Shown: positions 1 through 6,320 of the stretch, piece by piece
How the letters are laid out: each line of letters starts with the position of its first letter
Position numbering within the stretch: position 1 is the first letter of the stretch
Assembly: GCA_022790755.1 (NCBI GenBank)
Contig: JAAVXR010000024.1
Location: forward strand, 1 to 40,428
Reading direction: 5' to 3'
Source of the DNA: Hespellia sp.
GTDB lineage: Bacteria > Bacillota > Clostridia > Lachnospirales > Lachnospiraceae
Length of the DNA: 40,428 nt
Program-made: the position numbers and the translations under genes
The notes under the pieces: model-generated
The model's database searches: none
Told to the model about the DNA's origin: nothing
The model's input: the letters and a program-made list of their open reading frames with translations, nothing else

Positions 1-50
1 GGTATACCCAAAGGGCACACCGTAATACATGCGCTCCGCGCGGGGAATTA
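1..50. repeat. Short dispersed repeat at window edge (CCCAAAGGGCACACC family)
   Basis: The first 50 bases contain CCCAAAGGGCACACC followed by GTAATACATGC and a GC-rich stretch. Closely similar strings occur at 22465-22496 (CCAAAGGGCATAC) and 22540-22590 (CCCAAATGGCACACC), so this is one member of a small dispersed repeat family. No coding potential is seen. The copy may continue beyond the left edge. Confidence 0.5.
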
Positions 51-58
51 AGGTATAG

Positions 59-369
59 GATTCGGGTGTCAAAAGGTGCTTTCTCTAATTGGTATAAGCA
101 AATTGCACAAAACGTATTCCTCATTGTTCCAAGCTACGGATCTAAGTGCTTCTGACATGTTCTGATGAAAATGTCGAAAAGAAGACGCAACCGCCCTCAA
201 TGCGCCATCCGTGGCGCAGATCAGGCTTTCGTCGGCATCCATGCCGCCGAATTGCTGGAAATTGGCAGAACATGAAGAAGCACTAAGATCCTGCGCAGTC
301 ACAATTCAGAACACATTTTGTGCAATTTGCCAGTTACACTCTAAGAAAGCACCTTTTGACACTCGAATC
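59..369. mobile_element. Long inverted-repeat element, copy A (MITE-like or structured RNA), with 7-bp flanking direct repeat
   Basis: Terminal inverted repeats of about 26 bp (59-84 and 344-369) begin GATTCGGGTGTCAAAAGG and pair with one mismatch. The string GGTATAG lies immediately outside both ends (52-58 and 370-376), which looks like a target-site duplication. Inside, further pairing continues: GCAAATTGCACAAAA near 88 with TTTTGTGCAATTTGC near 317-331, and CTAAGTGCTTCTGACATG near 143 with its partner near 270. The centre carries small hairpins (GCGCC/GGCGC near 202-217, CGGC/GCCG near 232-245). A second full copy lies at 28295-28596, and the core is the best-conserved part. It sits 14 bp past the stop of the response regulator gene. 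There is no transposase inside, so it would be non-autonomous. An alternative is a highly structured RNA. Confidence 0.75.
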
Positions 370-383
370 GGTATAGGCAAGTT

Positions 384-1082
384 TCACAAAACCTTCAACT
401 TGTATCCCAACCCTTTCACCGTCAGAAGTGACACCGGCTTCGATGGATTTCTCTCGATCTTCTCTCGTATTCTGCGAATATGCGCCATCAGAGAATTTTC
501 ATACCCATAGGGGTTATCACCCCATGCCGCCTCGCATAGCTGATCAATCGTCACGATACGACCCGCATTGCGATAAAGCGCCACCAAAATATCGTACTCT
601 TTCGCCGTCAGAGAAACAATCCCCTCCTCCCGAATCACTTCCGCCCGTTCAAAATCCACCTGGCTTCCCTCCAACATCACCAGCGGACTTTCCTCTTTAT
701 AACATCGACGCAAAATAGCTCCCAGCCTCAGCGTCAATTCTTTGGGCAGAAAAGGCTTGACCATGTAATCGTCAGCCCCAAGCCCAAGCCCTTGAAACTT
801 ATCTTCATCCTCACCACGCGCCGTCAAAAATAAAACCGGAAAATCGGCAATCTCCCGCAATTTTGTAAACAACATAAATCCATCGCCGTCCGGCAGCATA
901 ACATCCAATACTGCAAAATCCGGTCCCCACTCCCGACAAATTCGCAAAGCATCGTTCACACATCCTGCCGTACGAATCTCCGTATACCCATCCTGAACCA
1001 AAATATCTGTCACCATACGAAGTAACTCCGCCTCGTCATCCACAAGCAAAATCTTTTTCCGTTTCAAATACTCATCGCCCAT
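384..1082 (-). CDS. OmpR/PhoB-family response regulator
   Basis: This 232-residue protein has an N-terminal receiver domain and a C-terminal winged-helix DNA-binding domain. The receiver residues are all present: the acidic pair D15/D16, phospho-acceptor D60 in FAVLDVMLPD, T87 and K109. The DNA-binding half shows LTAKEYDILVAL and the winged-helix end VKGLGYKL. Length is normal for the family. The start is supported by AGGAGGGG about 6 bases upstream. No histidine kinase is visible: downstream is a transposon-like repeat and then the window edge, upstream is the divergent ABC operon. By analogy with antimicrobial-peptide-sensing systems, which pair such regulators with this type of transporter, it probably controls the divergent operon (inference). 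The kinase may lie left of the window or be missing. Confidence 0.93.
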   Translation of the reverse strand: MGDEYLKRKKILLVDDEAELLRMVTDILVQDGYTEIRTAGCVNDALRICREWGPDFAVLDVMLPDGDGFMLFTKLREIADFPVLFLTARGEDEDKFQGLGLGADDYMVKPFLPKELTLRLGAILRRCYKEESPLVMLEGSQVDFERAEVIREEGIVSLTAKEYDILVALYRNAGRIVTIDQLCEAAWGDNPYGYENSLMAHIRRIREKIERNPSKPVSLLTVKGLGYKLKVL

Positions 1083-1139
1083 CCGGTCCCCTCCTAATCC
1101 TACGCTTATACATCAATAGATTAACAACGCCACACTAAA

Positions 1140-1163
1140 TTTTAGATATTTTACCTGTCTACT
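1140..1163 (-). promoter_or_regulatory. Candidate operator/promoter motif shared with the MATE gene upstream region
   Basis: On the minus strand upstream of the response regulator the sequence AGTAGACAGGTAAAATAT followed by CTAAAAT matches about 21 of 25 positions of the region upstream of the MATE gene (34997-35021). TTGTCA lies just upstream and could be a -35 with a poor -10 (TCTAAA, 17-bp spacer). Function is not established. Confidence 0.3.
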
Positions 1164-1253
1164 TGACAAGGGGCATATCATAACCTCATCCAGAATAATC
1201 CACAGTATTCATTATACCGTATCCCCCTCAAAAAATCCCCACACATCCCCAAA

Positions 1254-1297
1254 TGTAAGGTAATTGTAAAGAAAAGAAAAGGTTCACACAAGGTTCC
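1254..1297 (+). promoter_or_regulatory. Four tandem 11-bp direct repeats, candidate response-regulator binding array
   Basis: Read in 11-base steps from 1254, four successive units share a core AAGG(T): TGTAAGGTAAT, TGTAAAGAAAA, GAAAAGGTTCA, CACAAGGTTCC. Direct repeats at one-helical-turn spacing are the usual target of OmpR-family regulators. The array lies just upstream of a -10-like TATACT (1303-1308), which has no good -35, as expected for an activated promoter. A second -10-like TATAAT lies at 1330-1335. The array is well placed to link the divergent response regulator to the ABC operon. Confidence 0.45.
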
Positions 1298-1354
1298 TGC
1301 CTTATACTAGAACCGTATCCAAAAAACAGTATAATACAAACACAAACGTACCGG

Positions 1355-1564
1355 CGTCAATAACCAGCGGCTCGAATCCAAAAGATGTTTCTAAGCAGAC
1401 AATTCAGGGGCGCTCTTTATGGAAATGAAATCCACTGCTTACGAAATCTTAGACGTGAAGCCACTGCTGAACGTCTTAGATTCCGTTAGCAGTTAGTTCA
1501 TCGGAATATTGCCCCGTCTGTGTGCAACATCTTTTGGACTCGGGCCGCGTCCCCCATTTTGACG
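1355..1564. repeat. Second family of long hairpin (about 210 bp), in the presumed leader of the ABC operon
   Basis: Outer arms 1355-1392 and 1526-1564 pair imperfectly (CGGCTCGAATCCAAAAGATG with its counterpart CATCTTTTGGACTCGGGCCG). Nested inside are CAGAC/GTCTG with AGGGGC/GCCCC, ACTGCTTACG/CGTTAGCAGT, and an apical stem AATCTTAGACGT (1445-1456) with ACGTCTTAGATT (1471-1482). Its sequence differs from the 59-369 element. It lies between the likely promoter and the ATPase gene, so it would be in the 5' leader if the upstream -10 is used. No open reading frame of note is inside. Confidence 0.6.
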
Positions 1565-1610
1565 CAACATCTTTTGGACTCGGGCCGCGTCCCTCATTTT
1601 GACGCAACAC
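1524..1610 (+). repeat. Two 40-bp tandem repeats overlapping the right arm of the hairpin
   Basis: Units 1524-1563 and 1564-1603 both read GCAACATCTTTTGGACTCGG and then CCGCGTCCC, with one substitution (C/T) between them, followed by a partial third GCAACAC. Only the first unit is needed to pair with the left arm at 1355-1392, so the second gives an alternative 3' arm for the same hairpin. Confidence 0.8.
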
Positions 1611-1645
1611 ATTGATACACCATCTTTTGAAAGGAGCCATCACCC

Positions 1646-2392
1646 ATGAACATCATTGAAACAAAAAACCTAACCAAAACCTACGGCGATTTCACCGCCG
1701 TCTCCCATCTGAATCTACACATCCGCAAAGGACACATTTACGGCTTCCTGGGTCCAAACGGAGCCGGCAAATCCACAACCATGAAAATGCTGCTCGGCCT
1801 GACACAGCCCACGGAGGGACAATTTCATATTGACAGAAAACGCTATCCTCAGAATCGAATTGCGATTTTAAAAGAAATCGGCTCTTTCCTCGAAGCACCC
1901 GCCTTCTATGGCAATCTGACCGGAGAGGAAAATCTGGAAATGATACGGAAAATTCTGAAACTTCCCAAAAGCAGCGTGGATGACGTACTGGATCTCGTCG
2001 GTCTCCAGCCCTTTCGAAAACGACTTGCCAGAAAATACTCCCTCGGCATGAAACAACGACTCGGTCTTGCCAGCGCTTTGATTGGCCGTCCACCTATCCT
2101 GATTCTGGACGAACCCACCAACGGTCTGGACCCAGTCGGAATCCATGAAATCCGTACCCTAATCAAATCTCTGCCAAAGCAGTACGACTGTACCGTACTG
2201 GTTTCCTCTCACCTGCTACCCGAAATCGAATTGATGGCGGACGATATTGGCATTTTAAATCACGGGCACCTGCTGTTCGAGGGCACGATGGAAGAATTAA
2301 AACAGAGCGCACACGCGGCTGGATTTCCCACAGATCATCTTGAGGAAACTTTTCTTGCAATGATTGATGAAGATAATCAGAATCGAAAATGA
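1646..2392 (+). CDS. ABC transporter ATP-binding protein, lantibiotic-protection/BcrA type
   Basis: This 248-residue ATPase has a Walker A near residues 38-45 (GPNGAGKS), the ABC signature YSLGMKQRLG near 132-141, Walker B with catalytic Glu (LILDEP) near 152-157, and the switch His in VSSHLL. The sequence fits the MutF/SpaF/BcrA group that powers two-permease exporters for lantibiotic or bacitracin-like peptides. AAAGGAG lies about 10 bases before the ATG. It leads a four-gene operon, with the first permease starting 14 bases after its stop. It probably forms a membrane complex with the next two products to remove a cell-wall-active peptide. No lantibiotic biosynthesis genes are nearby, so defence against foreign peptides is likelier than self-immunity (inference). 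Confidence 0.92.
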   Translation: MNIIETKNLTKTYGDFTAVSHLNLHIRKGHIYGFLGPNGAGKSTTMKMLLGLTQPTEGQFHIDRKRYPQNRIAILKEIGSFLEAPAFYGNLTGEENLEMIRKILKLPKSSVDDVLDLVGLQPFRKRLARKYSLGMKQRLGLASALIGRPPILILDEPTNGLDPVGIHEIRTLIKSLPKQYDCTVLVSSHLLPEIELMADDIGILNHGHLLFEGTMEELKQSAHAAGFPTDHLEETFLAMIDEDNQNRK

Positions 2393-2406
2393 GGTGACAA
2401 AGAACA

Positions 2407-3132
2407 ATGACTTTATACTTAGAATGGAAAAAACTCAAACGGACCGGATACCTTCCGGCCATAATCTGCGGCGGACTTCTGGCCTCTGCCTTTCCTGTTT
2501 TGAATATGCTGGTCCGTTCAGAAATCTTTACGAGTCTGAGTGGCGATCCATTTGTTATTCTTATGGATGCCAACTGGCAAATGATGGCTATGCTAAATAT
2601 TTTGTTGATGGTGTGCGGCACCTGCAGTATGTATCACACGGAATATGCGGATAATGGAATCCAAAAAATGTCCTTGCTCCCCCTTCGAACGGAAGCACTA
2701 TTCTTCGGGAAACTATCCGTCACAGTTCTGTCTTCTGCGCTCATCATTCTTATGGAATCCGCGGTATTAATCGGATGTGCCCTGTACTGGTTTCCCGAAT
2801 TTCAGGTCTGTATCTCTGAATTTCTGAAAAATGTCGGTTTTGAATTAACCACGATGCTTCCAACCGTCGTACTGGCATTACTGATTGCTTCTTTCTGTCG
2901 GAACATGTGGCTCTCTCTGGGAATCAATGTGATTCTCGTATTCATATTCTCCACATTGCCACAGAACCAGTTATTTTTAAATTTATGTCCTTTTTCTTCC
3001 CCTTATCAACTGTTCTCAACAATAGAGACAAACGGAAGAACAGCGCTGTTTATCGGCGCATGTATGATTGAGACAATAGTTCTGATCCTGGCAGAATGGA
3101 GTTATACAACAATCCGGAGGTATTTTATATGA
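2407..3132 (+). CDS. ABC-2 type permease, MutE/EpiE-like
   Basis: This 241-residue membrane protein has about six hydrophobic segments, including YLPAIICGGLLASAFPVL near the N-terminus and ALLIASFCRNMWLSLGINVI in the middle. The N-terminal pattern of a short amphipathic start (LYLEWKKLKR) before the first membrane segment is typical of lantibiotic-immunity permeases (MutE/SpaE/EpiE). GAGGTG overlaps the end of the ATPase gene and gives a good ribosome binding site. Its stop codon overlaps the next ATG (ATGA at 3129-3132), so the two permeases are probably translationally coupled and made in equal amounts. The family assignment comes from pattern and context. Confidence 0.82.
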   Translation: MTLYLEWKKLKRTGYLPAIICGGLLASAFPVLNMLVRSEIFTSLSGDPFVILMDANWQMMAMLNILLMVCGTCSMYHTEYADNGIQKMSLLPLRTEALFFGKLSVTVLSSALIILMESAVLIGCALYWFPEFQVCISEFLKNVGFELTTMLPTVVLALLIASFCRNMWLSLGINVILVFIFSTLPQNQLFLNLCPFSSPYQLFSTIETNGRTALFIGACMIETIVLILAEWSYTTIRRYFI

Positions 3133-3899
3133 ACATGATTTCTCTTATTTCTATCGAATGCATGAAGATACGCCGTTCCAAAATCGCTGCAATCCTGTTG
3201 ATACCTGTCATTCTCATGTGGTTGCCGAGTATCCTCAACGCCTCGGTTTCCTTTGACACCCAGGGAATCCCCATCACCCCAGAACACAATTTCTTTATTC
3301 AAGGATTTCTTGGCATGGTATGGTTTATGATACCAGCTACATTTGTGATCTGTACCGTATTGCTGATCCAGACAGAACGTTCCAATCGGGGATTTCTGAA
3401 AATGTTGGCGCTTCCAGTTCACGCTTCAAAATTCTGCCTGGCCAAATTTGCAGTCCTGATTCTTCTTGCAGTCCTGCAAATGATCTTCTGTATTGCTGCA
3501 TACTACGTCTGCGCCGCAATCATATCTCATACACAAAATTACGATTTTATTCTGGAACCGCTATATGTCTGCAGGATCGTAGCGTCACTTTATCTCGCAA
3601 CGCTTCCGATGATTTCCATATTCTGGCTGCTTGCGACATGGATCTCCACGCCGATCTTTTCCATCGGCGCAGGACTCGCTTCCATTGTCCCCTCTGTATT
3701 GATTATCAATACGAAATGGTGGTTTCTGGACCCTATGAGCTACCCTTTCTATGTTCTTATGACAGAATATGGAAAAGCTGCCAAAGGGATCTACGAAACC
3801 CAGATTCGCTGGATTCCATGGATTCCTGTCGCAGCTGTTATCTTGATAACAAGCGTCATCGCATCCTGTATGATGTTCGGCTATAAAGAAAGGAGGTAA
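3129..3899 (+). CDS. ABC-2 type permease, MutG-like
   Basis: The best start is the ATG at 3129, eight bases after a GGAGG (3116-3120); an earlier in-frame ATG at 3096 has no ribosome binding site and would lie inside the previous gene. The protein is 256 residues with about six membrane segments and a short basic N-terminus (ISIECMKIRRSK). It looks like the second permease (MutG/SpaG type) of a lantibiotic-resistance exporter, acting with the preceding permease and ATPase. The start overlaps the previous stop by four bases (ATGA). A small membrane protein gene follows six bases after its stop. Confidence 0.82.
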   Translation: MNMISLISIECMKIRRSKIAAILLIPVILMWLPSILNASVSFDTQGIPITPEHNFFIQGFLGMVWFMIPATFVICTVLLIQTERSNRGFLKMLALPVHASKFCLAKFAVLILLAVLQMIFCIAAYYVCAAIISHTQNYDFILEPLYVCRIVASLYLATLPMISIFWLLATWISTPIFSIGAGLASIVPSVLIINTKWWFLDPMSYPFYVLMTEYGKAAKGIYETQIRWIPWIPVAAVILITSVIASCMMFGYKERR

Positions 3900-3905
3900 C
3901 TAACG

Positions 3906-4193
3906 ATGAAAAGAAAAATATTAACCATAACCAGTACCCTGATGATTTTTATTCCCTGGACAATCTTGCCACTTCGGACATTTGACTGGGCCTTGAAGTC
4001 ACCTGCAGCGGAAATCATAATCACTAGCTACGCTGTTTTTATGATTTTTTCCGGCCTGTTTACATTCTTCTCCTACGTCAGCAGCCATGTAACACATAAA
4101 TGGATGCAAGTTTGCCTGGTTATCAACAGTATTTATGCTGTCGGCGGCATAGCCGCCCTGTTAATGATGATACCCAATGCATTGACGATTTGA
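3906..4193 (+). CDS. Small membrane protein of the ABC operon, function unknown
   Basis: This 95-residue protein has three predicted membrane helices (about residues 8-24, 35-58 and 69-92) and a basic N-terminus (MKRKI). GGAGG at 3892-3896 gives a strong ribosome binding site, and it starts six bases after the second permease, so it is very probably co-expressed with the transporter. I know of similar small membrane proteins ending such operons but not of an assigned role; an accessory or stabilising subunit is a guess. The next gene is convergent, with only 26 bases between stops and no clear terminator. Confidence 0.75.
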   Translation: MKRKILTITSTLMIFIPWTILPLRTFDWALKSPAAEIIITSYAVFMIFSGLFTFFSYVSSHVTHKWMQVCLVINSIYAVGGIAALLMMIPNALTI

Positions 4194-4219
4194 CAATCCT
4201 GCCAAATATAACAAAACCT

Positions 4220-5977
4220 TTATTCTACATCGCGCAGCGCTGCAGGACCTTCCTCGCCGGTACGAACCTTGACTACCCGATCTACATTGTAGACAAATAT
4301 TTTGCCGTCGCCGATGTGTCCTGTATAAAGCGCTTTTTTGGCAGATTCTATCACCGTCTCTACCGGGATTCTGCTGACAACTACCTCTACTTTTACTTTT
4401 GGCAACAGTGTCGCATCCATTTCCACACCACGGTATTTATCGCCGGCGCCTTTTTGGATACCACAGCCCATCACCTGGGTCACCGTCATACCGGTAACAC
4501 CCAGATCGTTCATTGCTTTTTTCAGGTGATCATACCTGGAAAGTTTGGCGATAATTGCCACCTTGTAGAGCCCTGTATCGGAAACCATCGGCGCCGCCGC
4601 AACCGGTACTGCCACGTCCCGCTTCACCTGCGAAGCTTCTTCATAATCCTCTGTACCAAGATCTGTATTTTCATTTACATTCATCGTTAAGTTATTGGAA
4701 ACATCCATAATGGAAAAACCAGAATATGCAGATGCCAAACCATGCTCCATAGAGTCCAGACCTACGATTTCCTCTTCCTCGGTAACTCGAAGCCCCAAGG
4801 TCGCTTTGATCACCAGAAATGCGATGGAAATCGTGACTGCCGTCCATGCTGCAACCGCAACAAAACCAATCAACTGTAATCCAAGTTGCGTAAAACCGCC
4901 GCCATAAAAGAGACCTTCCTGAATACCAGCCGTCTCAAATGCAGGTGAAGTGGATGTTGCAAATAAACCAACTGCAATGGTTCCCCAGATTCCGTTCAGA
5001 CAATGTACTGCTACAGCGCCGACCGGATCATCAATGTGAAGTTTATAATCCAAAAACCATACGCCAAATACCACCAGAACCCCGGATACCGCACCAATCA
5101 CCGTTGCCCCCAGCGCGTCTGTTACATCGCAGGGTGCTGTGATCGCAACCAATCCAGCTAAAGATGCATTCAAACACATGGAAACATCCGGCTTTCCATA
5201 TCGCATCCATGTAAAAATCATACACACTACGGTAGCGATCGCCGGCGCAATCGTCGTCGTCAGGAAGATGGATGCCAACTCATCCACGTTGGTTGCCGCT
5301 GCACCATTAAATCCATACCAACCCAACCACAGAATGAACACACCCAGGCAGCCCATCGGAAGATTGTGACCCGGAAACGCATTGACACGCGTCACCTTAC
5401 CGGATTTATCTTTTACAAATTTTCCAATACGAGGCCCCAACATGGCCGCACCGATCAGTGCAGAAATTCCGCCAACCATATGAATCGCTGTGGACCCCGC
5501 ATAATCATGAAATCCAATCTGTGACAACCAGCCACCACCCCAGATCCAATGTGCCTCGATCGGATAAATAATCGCGGAAATCACTGCGGAATATACACAG
5601 TAAGACAAAAATTTCGTTCGCTCTGCCATAGCCCCGGACACAATCGTCGCCGTTGTCGCACAGAAGACCAGGTTAAATACGAAACCAGACCAGTTAAAAT
5701 CACCATAATTAGTCAAAATGTCAAATCCGGGCTTTCCAATGATACCCATGACATCTTCTCCCAGCAAAAGGCTGAAACCAATGATAATAAAGACCACCGT
5801 TCCGATGCAAAAATCCATCAGGTTTTTCATCAGAATATTTCCTGCATTTTTTGCCCTGGTGAAACCAGTCTCCACCATTGCAAATCCTGCCTGCATCCAG
5901 AATACCAGCGCGGCGCCGATCAGAAACCAAACGCCAAAAAGCTGACTGTTTACTGCTTCGAAAATTTCTTGCGTCAT
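4220..5977 (-). CDS. amt: Ammonium transporter Amt fused to a C-terminal P-II (GlnK-like) domain
   Basis: This 585-residue protein has two parts. Residues 1 to about 405 are an Amt/Mep/Rh channel with eleven expected membrane helices, the motif MQAGFAMVETGFTRAKNAGN, and the twin pore histidines in STAIHMVGG and VAVHCLNGIWG. A linker leads to a P-II domain from about residue 469 to the end. It carries the T-loop region GCGIQKGAGDKYRG, the B-loop TGHIGDGKIF and the C-terminal VRTGEEG. In ordinary P-II proteins the position after RGxE is Tyr51, the uridylylation site; here it is Met, so control by uridylylation is unlikely. ATP/ADP and 2-oxoglutarate sensing in cis is plausible. GAGGAGGAG precedes the ATG. 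The gene appears to be transcribed alone. Confidence 0.95.
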   Translation of the reverse strand: MTQEIFEAVNSQLFGVWFLIGAALVFWMQAGFAMVETGFTRAKNAGNILMKNLMDFCIGTVVFIIIGFSLLLGEDVMGIIGKPGFDILTNYGDFNWSGFVFNLVFCATTATIVSGAMAERTKFLSYCVYSAVISAIIYPIEAHWIWGGGWLSQIGFHDYAGSTAIHMVGGISALIGAAMLGPRIGKFVKDKSGKVTRVNAFPGHNLPMGCLGVFILWLGWYGFNGAAATNVDELASIFLTTTIAPAIATVVCMIFTWMRYGKPDVSMCLNASLAGLVAITAPCDVTDALGATVIGAVSGVLVVFGVWFLDYKLHIDDPVGAVAVHCLNGIWGTIAVGLFATSTSPAFETAGIQEGLFYGGGFTQLGLQLIGFVAVAAWTAVTISIAFLVIKATLGLRVTEEEEIVGLDSMEHGLASAYSGFSIMDVSNNLTMNVNENTDLGTEDYEEASQVKRDVAVPVAAAPMVSDTGLYKVAIIAKLSRYDHLKKAMNDLGVTGMTVTQVMGCGIQKGAGDKYRGVEMDATLLPKVKVEVVVSRIPVETVIESAKKALYTGHIGDGKIFVYNVDRVVKVRTGEEGPAALRDVE

Positions 5978-5989
5978 AATCTCTCCTCC

Positions 5990-6056
5990 TCAAACAAAAG
6001 AGCGATGCGATGGAGCTTCCGAGAAACTTCTCTTCTGCGAAACCCCATTGCATCGC
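5990..6056 (-). promoter_or_regulatory. Hairpin just upstream of the amt ribosome binding site, possible attenuator
   Basis: On the minus strand GCGATGCAATGG (6056-6045) pairs with CCATCGCATCGC (6013-6002) with one mismatch; extra pairing lies inside the loop (GAGAA/TTCTC). TCTTTTGTTT follows the hairpin, then GAGGAGGAG and the amt ATG. This is the shape of an intrinsic terminator, or of a structure that hides the ribosome binding site. Confidence 0.55.
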
Positions 6057-6093
6057 CAAACATTACCATATTTTCATGAAAGTATATACTTTT

Positions 6094-6132
6094 CAGAAAA
6101 CAAAAAGCGCTACGGAACCTCTTCCATAGCGC
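6094..6132 (-). terminator. Intrinsic terminator within the amt leader
   Basis: On the minus strand GCGCTATGGAA pairs with TTCCGTAGCGC (6132-6107), followed by TTTTTGTTTTCTG. It lies about 20 bases after the predicted start of transcription and 117 bases before the amt ATG, so it would stop transcription of amt unless relieved. Between it and the second hairpin is a 14-bp palindrome, AAAGTATATACTTT (6079-6092). Confidence 0.6.
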
Positions 6133-6150
6133 CTTTGCTTTCTGAGTGCG

Positions 6151-6179
6151 AGTATAGCACCTGTATTTTCTAAAGTCAA
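6151..6179 (-). promoter_or_regulatory. Sigma-A promoter for amt
   Basis: On the minus strand TTGACT (6179-6174), a 17-bp spacer and TATACT (6156-6151) match the vegetative consensus closely. Transcription should start near 6144, giving a leader of about 165 bases containing both hairpins. Confidence 0.75.
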
Positions 6180-6250
6180 CAAAATCTTAACACAATATTT
6201 ATTTTCTGGCGATTCAGATATCAAAAAGTCATATATCTCATAAAATTCGT

Positions 6251-6265
6251 CAAATTGCACAAAAC
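6251..6265. repeat. Solo arm fragment of the long inverted-repeat family
   Basis: CAAATTGCACAAAAC is identical to the inner arm sequence of the 59-369 element (around 89-104) and to one half of the 27049-27080 palindrome. It lies between amt and nagA. No second arm is visible here. Confidence 0.45.
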
Positions 6266-6320
6266 AATTCTGTCCATACTACATCTACCTATGCCCATTT
6301 ATCATTTTCATTATTTTTAT

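Noticed and set aside
69-510. Open frames of 77 and 99 codons over the long inverted repeat
   Set aside because: They follow the repeat sequence, lack ribosome binding sites and are not kept open in the second copy.
1524-1603. CRISPR-like direct repeats
   Set aside because: The two 40-bp units are directly adjacent without spacers and no cas genes are present.
6094-6144. ANTAR-type dual hexaloop target in the amt leader
   Set aside because: Only one hairpin with a compatible loop is seen and there is too little sequence before it for the second; kept only as a possibility in the leader finding.
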